A stretch of DNA of 64,000 nucleotides, taken from positions 23,226 to 87,225 of the forward strand of contig CBFIBG010000028.1 in NCBI GenBank assembly GCA_965660815.1, written 5' to 3'. The stretch's first letter is position 1. Each line of letters begins with the position of its first letter. The notes under the pieces were generated by a model. The model saw only the letters and a program-made list of their open reading frames with translations. It had not been told where the DNA came from and searched no databases. This DNA comes from Glaciecola sp965660815. Lineage in GTDB: Bacteria > Pseudomonadota > Gammaproteobacteria > Enterobacterales > Alteromonadaceae. Shown in pieces: positions 8,548 to 17,492 of the stretch. Both the position numbers and the translations under genes were made by a program.

Positions 8548-11500
8548 ATGGCTGAGTTGTACCAAAAACTAATCAATGATATCCACGCTGCACAAAATAA
8601 TCCGCATTTAGTTGAAGTTCAGAAAAAACACGTTGATTTTATCAGTAAAGCTAACCCTGATTTTATCAGTCTTATAGCTGATTCTCGACGTGTATTTGAT
8701 GTTGATATAGAAAACAGTTCTAAAACCAATGTAATCGTTGTCGACGCAAACGTTGACGCAGCCACTCAGATATTTTCTCAGATATATTCTCTTACCTCTC
8801 AAGTCATGAAACACAACCTAGGTTTTGATTGTCTTATCAAAACCGTATTGTTTGTGGGGATGGGGGGGCTTAGTGATTTTGTTAATGACCAAATTGAGTC
8901 ATTAGCTTCTCAGGGCGGTGAGTGGTTGAGTGAAAAGTTTGCATCGCTAATTTTAGACTCATTCGAGGGTAAATTAGATAGCACAGGTAAGTCCATCAAT
9001 TCAAAAAGTGCAATAGGCAATGAGCTTTTTATAAGCGCTGAGGGGAAACAAGCGATAGAAGGCTTAGCGAACCAAACCAGTCAAGTTCATACACCCCATG
9101 AAGCGATGCAGTTATCTATAAATATTTTACGCTCCCTGGCAAAGGGAGCGCCTAAACTTATCTTAATTAACGATCCTATGAGTCTGGACTCCTCTTCGCT
9201 ATCTCTACTGTCGTTACTTTTTTCCATAGCAAAAGACGATACTGCTTGCCAAGAGAATGGTGTAGTTTCGGTTCTGTTTAACTTTACTCATGCTCAGCCT
9301 TACGAGCCAGCAATGGGAGTAAGCGACCAGAGATTTGAACAAATTACACGACTTAGGCATATGGTGCAGCGCTATAATATGCTTAAAAAGCCTGGGGCTG
9401 ATGTTCCCCAGCCAGCAATTAAGCCTTCTATGTTTGTTGGCAGACACACAGAATTAAGCGCATTGAAAGCACGTCACGAAACTTTCATAAACAACTTTCC
9501 TAATAATGAGGAAGTTAACAGCCAACAGAGTTTAAGTTGGCAGCTCATAAAGGGTGAGCCAGGCACTGGTAAATCCGCCTTAGTGAAAAAACATCTAGCA
9601 CAAATACGAGCAAACAACGAAATACGAGCTAATAGTCAAATTCAGTTAACGTTATTAAATCAGATAGGACATAATTCAGAAGTTACAGGCCTAGCTTCAT
9701 TGCAACAATCAATACAATCAGAAGCAAAACGGTTGGCGGATTATTACAAAGAGCAAGTCAAAGCAGACTTTAATTATTATAAGCTTGTTAATGCTTGGAT
9801 TAATGAAAAAAAGATTGAAGCGAGAGATATAATCGCAGATGAGGCAGAAGCAGCCAAAGCATTTAAAGACAATGGCTCTTATCGTCAAAAAAGCGCATTA
9901 AAGACGATTTCTAGGGCGTTGAAAGGCATAGCAACGCTTACCTCTACTAACACGGCGTATAACGCCATAGCGTCTGGCACGAAGGCACTTAGATTAGAAT
10001 CCGCACAAAAAAAATCGTTATTATCCATTGCCGAAGAGAATAACGTTGACAAAAAACAAGAGCAATTTGATGATCTGCTAAAAGCAATTAAGCACTTGTT
10101 CAGTATCGTTGAAACAATTGAAAAAAAGAATGTAAATCTACCAATACTGCTTTTTATTGATGACTTGCAATGGATTGATGAGTTTTCAGCGGAATTTATA
10201 TTGCAAGAATTAGCGCCAAAATATTCACTTCAAGTATTAATAACCGCTCGCGGATCTGATACCGCTACCGAATACAAGTTAGCAAAAATAAATGAGAGTA
10301 AATGTCCATTTAAACTTAAATTATTGAATAATGTGTATAACAGTGAAAAAATGTTCATCGGTTCGACGATTAATGAACATTTACAGCCTGAAATTTTAAT
10401 TAAAGGCATGAACAGAAACACTTTATCCGAACTGTTAACTAACACATTTTCAGCACCCTCTAAGATACAAGTCAGTTTGCTGTGCGATGAGCTTTTTAAC
10501 TTACTTTTACCAGAGCATAGCTTAGAGCAACGAGAGGTAAACACACTGTTTGCCATTGAAACCGTCAACCTAATTTGCGATCCAATATTTTACAGAAGTA
10601 ATGCAAACTTAGTCTCTCCCATTAGATATAAACAAAACTCTTATAGCATCCTTGAAACAGATCACAGCGCTTTAAAACAGAGGTTTGATTCAGTCTTTAA
10701 CTATCTGCAACATAAACATGAACAGGCTTATCAACACAATGATCTGGAAATAGTTGGAAGCAGTTCGTTTACCTTGGCGTCATACTCTGTCATGGAAGAG
10801 CGACTTTACATCATCGCACAACATTTTGGTGACAATTACAGTGACGCGGCAACCTTTAGCCTGCAACTGGCAGCCCTTATTGGCGCGCCGTTTAACAGCA
10901 GAATAATACAACAACTGATCAACATGTTATCTAATGTTGATTTAAAAACCTACCCAGAGCTTTTGCCGTTGACTGAATATTTACAGCGTCAATCAGGCTT
11001 ATACTTAGAAGCAGAACATTACCAATTATTAGAAGAAGTGTTTGAAATTTTACGCAGAGTCGATGAAAGGTATCTTCATCAATTTCAACATGGGCTTTTC
11101 AAAACGTTTTTAACACAACAAGCTAAATATCAGCTGCATAAGCTTTTTGACTATCAAACAAGCAAAACGGCGATAAACGAATTCTTCTCTTGTTGTGATA
11201 ATTTTATATTATCCATCATTGAACAATACACCCAAGCATTATCTTTACAAGATAAATCGCATACCGAGAAGCTTCAATTTAGGGAAGCTGAAAAAAATTT
11301 ACTGGCGTTTGCTGTTCAGTTAGACGCTGAAAAATGGACTGCACAATACGTGGTTAGCATGAGTCACTTAGCTTCAGACTATAAGTTAATAAATAGATTC
11401 GAGCTTGCCATTGACCTTGAAGAAAAGGCATTAGCAATTTTAGAAAATGAATATTTACGGAATCGTTCCCAATGGGCAGAAAATTATTCGACATGTCTTA

Positions 11501-12846
11501 GTCACCTAGCATCGAGTTACCGCTCAATCAACCGCTTAAGCGACTGCATACCGCTACAAGAAAAAGCCTTGAAAATTCGACAGAACCTGTTTCAACAAGA
11601 TCAGGAGTCTGGGTCGAGAGGATACGCTACCAGTTTGGGGAATTTAGCCGTTAGTTATCGCGACTTAAATCGCTTAGATGAAGCAGTCGTTTTGCAAAAA
11701 AAAGCAATAACAATACTCGAACGCAGATTTGAAAATGATCAGAATCTTTGGGCGATACAACTAGCGAAAAGCTTAGGTAATTTGGCCATATGTCAAAGGC
11801 TATTAAACCTTCCAGAGCAAGCAATTAAATACGAAGAGAAAGCCTTAACCATTCTAGAAAGCCAAGAGTTGTATCATGATCCGTCATGGCTAGGAGTCTA
11901 TCTATCGGTGTTAGGTAACCTAGGTATAGGTTATTATCGATTAAACCGAATGGGAAAGGCGATGACATTTTTTGAAAAAAGCTTGGCGATTTCAGAAACG
12001 CTATACCAACAACATCAAGCTCGCTGGGCAGATAATTACACTACTGGCTTAGGGAATTTAGCGTCGGTTTACCGAGAGATAAACCGTTTAAATGATGCCA
12101 TTTCATTAGACCAAAAACGTTGTGGTATTTTGCAGGAGCTATATGAAAAAGCACCTGAAGTGTGGGCAGAAAAATGCGCTATAGGCTTTGGGAATTTGGC
12201 TGCAAGCTATTATGAGTCAAATAGCATAGGTGAAGCTGTCGCTCTTCAAGAAAAGTCCTTTGCAATTTATGAGTCGTTATTCAATACAGATGCTGTTCGT
12301 TGGATTGAGCCATACACATCTTGTTTAGATAGTTTAGCATGTTTTTGCTTTGGGGCTGAGCGCCCAACGGACGTCATTGCTCATTTGGAAAAAGCCTTAA
12401 ATGTTGTAAAAGGACTTTACCAGATAAATCAAGAACGTTGGGCGGCAAGCTACGCTATTCGTTTAGAAAATCTAGCGGTAGGCTATTACGAACTTGATCG
12501 GATAGATGATGCGATTGCACTTGAGGAGAAGGCGCTGACGATCCGTGAAGGTTTATATATTAAAGATGAACTGCGATGGCTTGATGATTATACGTCAAGC
12601 TTGATCAATTTAGCGATGAGCTTCAAAACTGTGGACCGCGTTAATGATGCCATTTATCTAGAAGAAAAAAACTTAGCTATTCAAGAGAAGCATTATAAAC
12701 ACCCTAAATTCAACAATACTAAAAACTATTTGGAAAGCTTACGAAGTTTAATAGCGAGTTATCAAAGGGTCAATCGATTGGAGGAAGCGGCTATTCTTGA
12801 CAAAAAGTACTCTGCTCATTTCCAGCATGCCATTGTGGAAAGCTAA
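8548..12846 (+). CDS. STAND-type AAA ATPase with eleven C-terminal 46-residue TPR-like repeats
   Basis: A 1432-residue multidomain protein of unknown role. Residues 1 to about 290 form an unrecognised N-terminal domain; its end (about 196-245) reads like a degenerate NTPase core, with a strand LILINDP in the Walker B position but no P-loop before it. A second, intact NTPase begins at 295 with MFVGRHTEL, then Walker A GEPGTGKS (336-343) and Walker B LLFIDDLQWIDE (534-545). The 190-residue gap between A and B holds an extra Lys/Ala-rich helical insert. Residues about 600-930 are helical linker. Residues 931-1432 are eleven near-exact 46-residue repeats. This architecture (sensor-like repeats, switch NTPase, N-terminal domain) is that of STAND signal-transducing ATPases, used in regulation or in antiphage defence. 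No nuclease, TIR, protease or membrane effector is recognisable. It is followed by an unknown small gene and has no named neighbour to fix its role. Confidence 0.85.
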   Translation: MAELYQKLINDIHAAQNNPHLVEVQKKHVDFISKANPDFISLIADSRRVFDVDIENSSKTNVIVVDANVDAATQIFSQIYSLTSQVMKHNLGFDCLIKTVLFVGMGGLSDFVNDQIESLASQGGEWLSEKFASLILDSFEGKLDSTGKSINSKSAIGNELFISAEGKQAIEGLANQTSQVHTPHEAMQLSINILRSLAKGAPKLILINDPMSLDSSSLSLLSLLFSIAKDDTACQENGVVSVLFNFTHAQPYEPAMGVSDQRFEQITRLRHMVQRYNMLKKPGADVPQPAIKPSMFVGRHTELSALKARHETFINNFPNNEEVNSQQSLSWQLIKGEPGTGKSALVKKHLAQIRANNEIRANSQIQLTLLNQIGHNSEVTGLASLQQSIQSEAKRLADYYKEQVKADFNYYKLVNAWINEKKIEARDIIADEAEAAKAFKDNGSYRQKSALKTISRALKGIATLTSTNTAYNAIASGTKALRLESAQKKSLLSIAEENNVDKKQEQFDDLLKAIKHLFSIVETIEKKNVNLPILLFIDDLQWIDEFSAEFILQELAPKYSLQVLITARGSDTATEYKLAKINESKCPFKLKLLNNVYNSEKMFIGSTINEHLQPEILIKGMNRNTLSELLTNTFSAPSKIQVSLLCDELFNLLLPEHSLEQREVNTLFAIETVNLICDPIFYRSNANLVSPIRYKQNSYSILETDHSALKQRFDSVFNYLQHKHEQAYQHNDLEIVGSSSFTLASYSVMEERLYIIAQHFGDNYSDAATFSLQLAALIGAPFNSRIIQQLINMLSNVDLKTYPELLPLTEYLQRQSGLYLEAEHYQLLEEVFEILRRVDERYLHQFQHGLFKTFLTQQAKYQLHKLFDYQTSKTAINEFFSCCDNFILSIIEQYTQALSLQDKSHTEKLQFREAEKNLLAFAVQLDAEKWTAQYVVSMSHLASDYKLINRFELAIDLEEKALAILENEYLRNRSQWAENYSTCLSHLASSYRSINRLSDCIPLQEKALKIRQNLFQQDQESGSRGYATSLGNLAVSYRDLNRLDEAVVLQKKAITILERRFENDQNLWAIQLAKSLGNLAICQRLLNLPEQAIKYEEKALTILESQELYHDPSWLGVYLSVLGNLGIGYYRLNRMGKAMTFFEKSLAISETLYQQHQARWADNYTTGLGNLASVYREINRLNDAISLDQKRCGILQELYEKAPEVWAEKCAIGFGNLAASYYESNSIGEAVALQEKSFAIYESLFNTDAVRWIEPYTSCLDSLACFCFGAERPTDVIAHLEKALNVVKGLYQINQERWAASYAIRLENLAVGYYELDRIDDAIALEEKALTIREGLYIKDELRWLDDYTSSLINLAMSFKTVDRVNDAIYLEEKNLAIQEKHYKHPKFNNTKNYLESLRSLIASYQRVNRLEEAAILDKKYSAHFQHAIVES
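11338..12843 (+). repeat. Eleven in-frame 46-residue TPR-like repeats (138-bp period)
   Basis: Within the STAND ATPase, residues 931-1390 divide into ten units of exactly 46 residues plus a final 42-residue unit, with no insertion or deletion. The consensus is about Y-x4-L-x-N-L-A-x-x-Y-x3-N-R-x3-A-I-x-L-x-E-K-A-L-x-I and most units end in Trp. The units are longer than the 34-residue TPR or the 42-residue kinesin light chain type. The DNA repeats are diverged (the proteins are only partly identical), so this is an old array rather than a recent expansion. Confidence 0.9.
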
Positions 12847-12956
12847 ACAAAGTCAACTCATTTTAAATGAATCAATCAACTGAATGACTCTTGTTTGATA
12901 TGAGTTGAATATAATTGCAGTAACAATAAATTTAATAATTAAGATAGGTAGTAGTG

Positions 12957-13496
12957 ATGTTTTTTAGAAAAAAAGAAAAAAAGACCGAATTAAGCGAGTA
13001 TAAAAAGAAGGACCGGGAGTTTAAGTTTATAGATAAATTAACGGGTTATAGAATTGTATCTTCAACCGTTATCAATAAGCATTCAGGCAAAATAAACGAT
13101 CTTCAAATTGCGTATGAGATATTCAAGATATATTGTAGCGCGGTAGGATTAGAAGCATCATATCGAAAAATTGATGGTGAGTTGTGGTTTGAATCTGTGG
13201 ATCCGGACAGACCAAAAGTCTCGCAGTCTCGAGTAAATACCGTGACTGCCAATATACAAGCTTACCGGATTGAACATTCGATTCTTCAAGCGCTCTACGC
13301 AGTCTCTCAGGGCATAAAAAAACCTTTCGTTGATGGTGATAATTATATGAATTATAAGAACAACATGAACATTATCTTATCATTATGGGCAGTTGGATAC
13401 GAGCTAGACGCCATAACATTCAAAAGCAGTGAACATAATTATATTTTGCAAGATGCTCGAAAAATAATCGATGATTTATGGGAAACCACTGATTAA
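12957..13496 (+). CDS. Unrecognised 179-residue protein downstream of the STAND ATPase
   Basis: I do not recognise a family. The N-terminus is highly charged (FFRKKEKKTELSEYKKKDRE), with no signal peptide or membrane helix. It contains aromatic-rich segments (about 45-60, LQIAYEIFKIYCSAVG, and about 125-145, DNYMNYKNNMNIILSLWAVG) and ends acidic. The start is either GTG 12954 or ATG 12957; AGG lies 8 bases before the ATG. It follows the STAND ATPase on the same strand with 110 bp between them. A 9-bp inverted repeat in that gap (TCAACTCAT at 12853 and ATGAGTTGA at 12900) could form a weak structure, so co-transcription is possible but not shown. Confidence 0.7.
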   Translation: MFFRKKEKKTELSEYKKKDREFKFIDKLTGYRIVSSTVINKHSGKINDLQIAYEIFKIYCSAVGLEASYRKIDGELWFESVDPDRPKVSQSRVNTVTANIQAYRIEHSILQALYAVSQGIKKPFVDGDNYMNYKNNMNIILSLWAVGYELDAITFKSSEHNYILQDARKIIDDLWETTD

Positions 13497-13521
13497 TGTT
13501 CATTATCACAAAGGAGCTTGA

Positions 13522-13577
13522 TTGCTTTCCAAATGAGCGATTAAGTAAATCTAAATAAATTGCTTTTTGGAAAGCAA
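13522..13577 (+). repeat. 12-bp perfect inverted repeat with an alternative hairpin
   Basis: TTGCTTTCCAAA (13522-13533) is matched by its exact reverse complement TTTGGAAAGCAA (13566-13577). The second arm can instead pair with the nearer TTGCTTT (13560-13566) around a TTGG loop. The two hairpins exclude each other. The element lies between the unknown 179-residue gene and mazG. It may be the terminator of the upstream gene or a 5'-leader structure of mazG; no long U-tract follows it. Confidence 0.55.
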
Positions 13578-13682
13578 CTTATTTAGGTTTGTGTTAGCAT
13601 GGCTCTTAATGGTTTACTTGCTTGTATTTTAAGTCAAATAAATTCACACTCATCAACAAAAACGTGTTGGATTATTATACTA

Positions 13683-14489
13683 ATGAGCGCCAGTGAGTCA
13701 GACCAGTTAAATCGATTATTACACATTATGCAAAAACTCAGGGATCCTGAAAACGGATGCCCTTGGGATATAAAGCAAACTTTTTCAACCATTGCACCTT
13801 ATACCATAGAAGAGTCTTACGAACTGGCAGACGCAATTGCCAAACAAGATTTTAATGAAATAAAAGATGAAATTGGCGATGTTTTATTTCAGGTTGTGTT
13901 TTACGCGCAGCTCGGTAAAGAGCAATCTCTGTTTGATTTTGAATCTATAGCAGAGCATTTGTCTGACAAGCTTATTCGAAGGCATCCACATGTGTTTGCA
14001 AACGAAAAGATTAACAATGAATCAGACCTTCAAAAGCGTTGGAATGAAATTAAAAACGAAGAAAAACTCTTGAATCCAAAAGCTCATAACAGCATTTTAG
14101 ATAAAATACCAAGTGGGCTACCACCGTTAATAAAAGCACATGAACTGCAAAAACTATGCGCTAAAATTGGGTTTGATTGGCCTGATCCTCAGCCAGTGTT
14201 TGACAAAATATTCGAAGAAATAGACGAAGTAAAAGACGCGGTATCTAACAAGCACAATGCGCAAGATAATGAGCATGTGGCCGAAGAAGTTGGTGATTTA
14301 TTATTTGCGGTGGTTAATTTAGCTCGACACTTAAATGTGAATGCTGATCAAGCGTTAAGGCAAGCTAATACTAAGTTTGAAAAACGATTTAAGCATATAG
14401 AGCAAGAAGTAAAACAACGAGAGCTAAACTTATCTGAGTTGTCATTAGAGCAGCTTGAAGAGTATTGGCAGCGAGCCAAGCGTCAATAA
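13683..14489 (+). CDS. mazG: Nucleoside triphosphate pyrophosphohydrolase MazG
   Basis: Housecleaning (d)NTP pyrophosphatase that also lowers ppGpp effects in E. coli. It has two all-alpha MazG domains. The first has RDPENGCPWDIKQTF followed by IEESYELADAI and KDEIGDVLFQVVFYAQ; the second has IFEEIDEVKDAV and AEEVGDLLFAVVNLARHL, with the EExxE and ExxD magnesium-binding patterns. Length 268 fits E. coli MazG (263). I chose ATG 13683 because homology begins there (SDQLNRLLHIMQKLRDPENG). The in-frame ATG at 13599 would add 28 unrelated residues. No strong ribosome binding site precedes either. It lies alone; the next gene starts 95 bp later. Confidence 0.95.
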   Translation: MSASESDQLNRLLHIMQKLRDPENGCPWDIKQTFSTIAPYTIEESYELADAIAKQDFNEIKDEIGDVLFQVVFYAQLGKEQSLFDFESIAEHLSDKLIRRHPHVFANEKINNESDLQKRWNEIKNEEKLLNPKAHNSILDKIPSGLPPLIKAHELQKLCAKIGFDWPDPQPVFDKIFEEIDEVKDAVSNKHNAQDNEHVAEEVGDLLFAVVNLARHLNVNADQALRQANTKFEKRFKHIEQEVKQRELNLSELSLEQLEEYWQRAKRQ

Positions 14490-14584
14490 TCAATGCGTTC
14501 TTATAAGCAAGGTAAACGATTGTCGATAAATTATCGAGTATCCTTGTTCAAATTAACCAACAATTATCAATAATAGGAGCGAAT

Positions 14585-15250
14585 ATGGCTAGAAATGTCG
14601 TAATAATAGGGGCAAATAGGGGAATTGGGTTAGAGTTTTGTAAGCAGTACTCTCAAGCGGGCGATAACGTATTTGCAGTGTGCAGAAAAAGCAGTACCCA
14701 ACTTGATTCGCTCCAGTGTATAGTCATAGAGGGCATTGAAGTGACAGATATCAGTAATCTAGAGTCACTATCTGAACAACTCCAATGCCAGGTGATTGAT
14801 ATTCTTATCCACAACTCCGGTATCCTGAAATCAGACAGTTTCCCGAATATTGATTTTGATAACATGAAAGAGCATTTTGATGTGAATACTTTGGGTCCTT
14901 TACGCACTGTGTTGGCGCTGAAAAGTAAATTGGCTAGTGGCAGTAAGGTTGGAATAGTCAGTTCTCGCGTGGGTTCGATAGATGACAACACAAGTTCAAA
15001 CAACTATGCGTATCGTGTGTCTAAAACCGCGGTTAACATGGTCGGTAAATGTTTAAGCATCGACTTGGCCGAAGATGGGATTTCTTTAGCACTGCTCCAC
15101 CCTGGATATGTGCGCACAGAAATGACAGGTGGCAATGGCTTTATCGATGCAGATGAAGCCGCACAGGGGTTAATTAAACAAATGGATGGTTTGAACCTAT
15201 CGAATACTGGAATGTTTGTGCACACAAGTGGCGAACAGTTAACGTGGTAA
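14585..15250 (+). CDS. Short-chain dehydrogenase/reductase, C-factor-like
   Basis: NAD(P)-dependent oxidoreductase with a Rossmann fold; the substrate is unknown. Motifs: cofactor loop IIGANRGIG (7-15), NSG at about 77-79 in place of the usual NNAG, catalytic Ser in IVSSRVGS (about 124-131), and YRVSK (about 141-145), then HPGYVRTEM. Length 221 is at the short end, as in C-factor (CsgA-like) SDRs. GGAG sits five bases before ATG 14585. The stop codon (15248-15250) falls a few bases inside the open frame of the MFS gene that follows, so the two are probably translated together. Confidence 0.88.
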   Translation: MARNVVIIGANRGIGLEFCKQYSQAGDNVFAVCRKSSTQLDSLQCIVIEGIEVTDISNLESLSEQLQCQVIDILIHNSGILKSDSFPNIDFDNMKEHFDVNTLGPLRTVLALKSKLASGSKVGIVSSRVGSIDDNTSSNNYAYRVSKTAVNMVGKCLSIDLAEDGISLALLHPGYVRTEMTGGNGFIDADEAAQGLIKQMDGLNLSNTGMFVHTSGEQLTW

Positions 15251-15326
15251 TGTAACCATTTCAAAACCAATCGATTCTACCTTACTGGTACTGATTGCAG
15301 TATGCTCAGGCTATTTAATTGCTCCA

Positions 15327-16628
15327 ATGGGCATTGCTGCTGTTATTGTCGCCATTCCCTCAATGGCGACTGACTTATCAGCGCCCGCAATAAAAGTAAG
15401 TTGGATACCCACCATCTATATTTTAAGCAGTGTGGCCTTTATGTTGCCCGTTGGAAAACTCGCTGACATGTTTGGTCGAAAAAAGCTTTATATGTTCGGG
15501 CTTGGTTTAAACGCGCTCTCTGCGGCTTTATGCGGGTTGGCAACCGACATTGATTTGATCTTATTTTATCGATTTATTCAGGGAATTGCGGGCGCTATGA
15601 TTTTTGGTACAGGAATAGCGATAGTGACTTCGGTTGTGCCCGAAAATAAAAGAGGCACTTCACTTGGGATAGTGGCGGCTTTTGTTTATGTTGGCTTAAC
15701 CCTGGCGCCCGCTGTTGGTGGTTACCTTACTGAGTGGTTCAATTGGCAGATGGTGTTTTTTTTTCAAGTACCATTAATAATGGCTCTTATGCTGTTTGTG
15801 GCGATTTTCATCAAAGGTGAATGGAAACAGACTACTCCCACAAAGTTTGATTACAAAGGCACAGTCCTGTTTATGGGGTTTACCGCATTATTGGTATACG
15901 GGCTAAGCCACCTAGACACTTTTACTGGCATCTTATCGAGCATATCTTCTGTAGCTTTTTTACTTATTTTTATACTTCATCAAAGTAAAAGTCGACAGCC
16001 GTTAATTAGAGTGCAACTGTTTAAAGAGAGTAGGGTGTTTAGCCTCTCTTTAACCACTTCTTTTTTTATGTATGCCAGTAACTTTGCAATCTTATTTTTA
16101 ATGAGTCTTTACCTGCAATACGTGCAAAACTACACGCCGGCCCAAGCAGGCAACCTTTTGTTATTGCAGGCTTTGGCCATGGCCATTGTTGCCCCTTTTG
16201 CAGGAAGACTATCTGACAGCTTCCAGCCCCGAATTGTTGCCAGTTCTGGATGCATATTAGTGGCAATAGGGCTGGTCTTGCTAAATCAATTACAGATGTC
16301 ATCGTCGCTGCCACAAATCGGTACAGCGTTTGTGTTTATGGGGGTAGGATTTGGTTTGTTTTCCACACCAAATAATAATGCGATCATGAGTGCTGTTAAT
16401 GAAAACGAAGTAGGGGTGGCCTCTGCGTCTATGAATCTTTCTCGCACAGTAGGAAACCTATTTGGTATGAGCATGGTAAATTTAATGGTTAACTACTATA
16501 TCGGTGATGTTAAAATTTCCAATGCAGTGCAAGACGAACTGCTTTTAACGGTGTTGATGGCGTTAAAAATGTCGTTGGCGTTTGTTTGTATCGCCATAGT
16601 CAGTTCGTTGGCCAGAGGAAAGCAATAA
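15327..16628 (+). CDS. MFS drug-resistance-type exporter, true start uncertain
   Basis: Major facilitator inner-membrane transporter, probably proton-driven export of small molecules (substrate unknown). The motif A signature GKLADMFGRKKLY is present after TM2, and about 12 hydrophobic segments follow. ATG 15327 would cut the first membrane helix in half. The same frame is open back to 15243 and codes hydrophobic residues that complete TM1 (LLVLIAVCSGYLIAP), but it holds no ATG, GTG or TTG. An ATT at 15258 would give a 456-residue protein of normal form. Either translation starts at a rare codon, coupled to the SDR stop at 15250, or the protein is N-terminally trimmed. No regulator is adjacent. 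Confidence 0.85.
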   Translation: MGIAAVIVAIPSMATDLSAPAIKVSWIPTIYILSSVAFMLPVGKLADMFGRKKLYMFGLGLNALSAALCGLATDIDLILFYRFIQGIAGAMIFGTGIAIVTSVVPENKRGTSLGIVAAFVYVGLTLAPAVGGYLTEWFNWQMVFFFQVPLIMALMLFVAIFIKGEWKQTTPTKFDYKGTVLFMGFTALLVYGLSHLDTFTGILSSISSVAFLLIFILHQSKSRQPLIRVQLFKESRVFSLSLTTSFFMYASNFAILFLMSLYLQYVQNYTPAQAGNLLLLQALAMAIVAPFAGRLSDSFQPRIVASSGCILVAIGLVLLNQLQMSSSLPQIGTAFVFMGVGFGLFSTPNNNAIMSAVNENEVGVASASMNLSRTVGNLFGMSMVNLMVNYYIGDVKISNAVQDELLLTVLMALKMSLAFVCIAIVSSLARGKQ

Positions 16629-16669
16629 TAATGGCGGGTGCTTATGATATATAAATATCCATTAAACAC

Positions 16670-16879
16670 CTAATAGCAAGACTTTGGTGTTGAATCAGGA
16701 TTGATCTCTCCGGTTACTTCATCTGGATCAACTTGATTATCTAAAAGCACTGCCCGCACAAATTCAATGTGTTCTAATACGCGCTGGTAGTCATCGCCGT
16801 ATTCGTATTTATTAACTTCGATCGCTTGTGGCATATAGGTGAACGCTGTTTTTAAAGCCAATAATTCATCATCATTCAT
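16670..16879 (-). CDS. Small acidic hypothetical protein
   Basis: A 69-residue soluble, acidic protein (MNDDELLALKTAFTYMPQAI at the start, EINPDSTPKSCY at the end) with no known family that I can name. Predicted helices occupy about 3-15 and 28-47. The reading frame fills the space between the convergent MFS gene and the divergent sigma factor gene. Upstream of ATG 16879 an AGAG lies 9 bases away, which is a modest ribosome binding site. Coding character looks genuine (no low-complexity stretch, balanced codons), but the function is unknown. Confidence 0.6.
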   Translation of the reverse strand: MNDDELLALKTAFTYMPQAIEVNKYEYGDDYQRVLEHIEFVRAVLLDNQVDPDEVTGEINPDSTPKSCY

Positions 16880-17010
16880 ACAATTACTCTAATTAGACCG
16901 CACTTTATTTACAAGTGTAGGCGAACAATTAAAAAATTTAAAATTAAATGACACAATTTAGTTTAATAAACGACTAACTAATAAAATGAAGTAGACCGGA
17001 CCCGAACTAC

Positions 17011-17490
17011 ATGGAAAAACACAGGCTAGACGATTTTGAAAAAATGATTGGACAAAATCAGGGTCGAATTCGCTACATAGCATCTCGTTATTCACATAAT
17101 AATGAATTTGATGATATTTATCAGGAAATATTGTTGCAGCTTTGGCGCAGTTTCGATTCTTTTGATGGGCAATCGCAGCAATCTACGTGGGTGTATAGGG
17201 TGGCGTTAAATACAGCTTGTACCTTTATTAGAAAAGCAAGTAAAGAGACAAGTTCCAAGCAGGCAACACCAAAAGAGCTTTCAGACGACGCAAACCAGCA
17301 ATGTCAGGCAGATATTTTAGAAAACTTCATGGACAGTTTAAACGATGTGGATGCGAGTATTCTGATGATGTATTTAGATGGGGTTAGCTCAGACGACACA
17401 GCTTCAGTGCTGGGCATAAGCAATAATGCCGTTAGATCGCGCATTAAAAGGATAAAACAAGCATTTGAACAGAGGTATATCGAGGATTAA
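17011..17490 (+). CDS. ECF-family RNA polymerase sigma factor
   Basis: Alternative sigma factor of 159 residues. Region 2 is seen at about 25-60 (NEFDDIYQEILLQLWRSFDS, with the core-binding and -10-recognition helices), and region 4 at about 110-150, where LDGVSSDDTASVLGISNNAV is the helix-turn-helix for the -35 element. The linker (about 70-105) is short, as in ECF factors. ATG 17011 is the first start in frame. The next gene begins 2 bases after its stop and codes a membrane protein, so the pair is a probable sigma/regulator operon. No ECF-type promoter was identified with confidence upstream. Confidence 0.93.
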   Translation: MEKHRLDDFEKMIGQNQGRIRYIASRYSHNNEFDDIYQEILLQLWRSFDSFDGQSQQSTWVYRVALNTACTFIRKASKETSSKQATPKELSDDANQQCQADILENFMDSLNDVDASILMMYLDGVSSDDTASVLGISNNAVRSRIKRIKQAFEQRYIED

Positions 17491-17492
17491 TT

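Noticed and set aside
11338..12843. Treating the 138-bp period as recent tandem DNA repeats
   Set aside because: The repeats are conserved only at the protein level; the DNA units have diverged, so this is a protein repeat array and not satellite-like DNA.
8548..12846. Calling the STAND ATPase an Avs-type antiphage protein
   Set aside because: The architecture resembles that class, but no nuclease, TIR or protease effector can be seen in the N-terminal domain and no defence genes are adjacent.
13599..13682. Longer MazG N-terminus from ATG 13599
   Set aside because: The extra 28 residues show no similarity to MazG, whose usual start aligns with ATG 13683.
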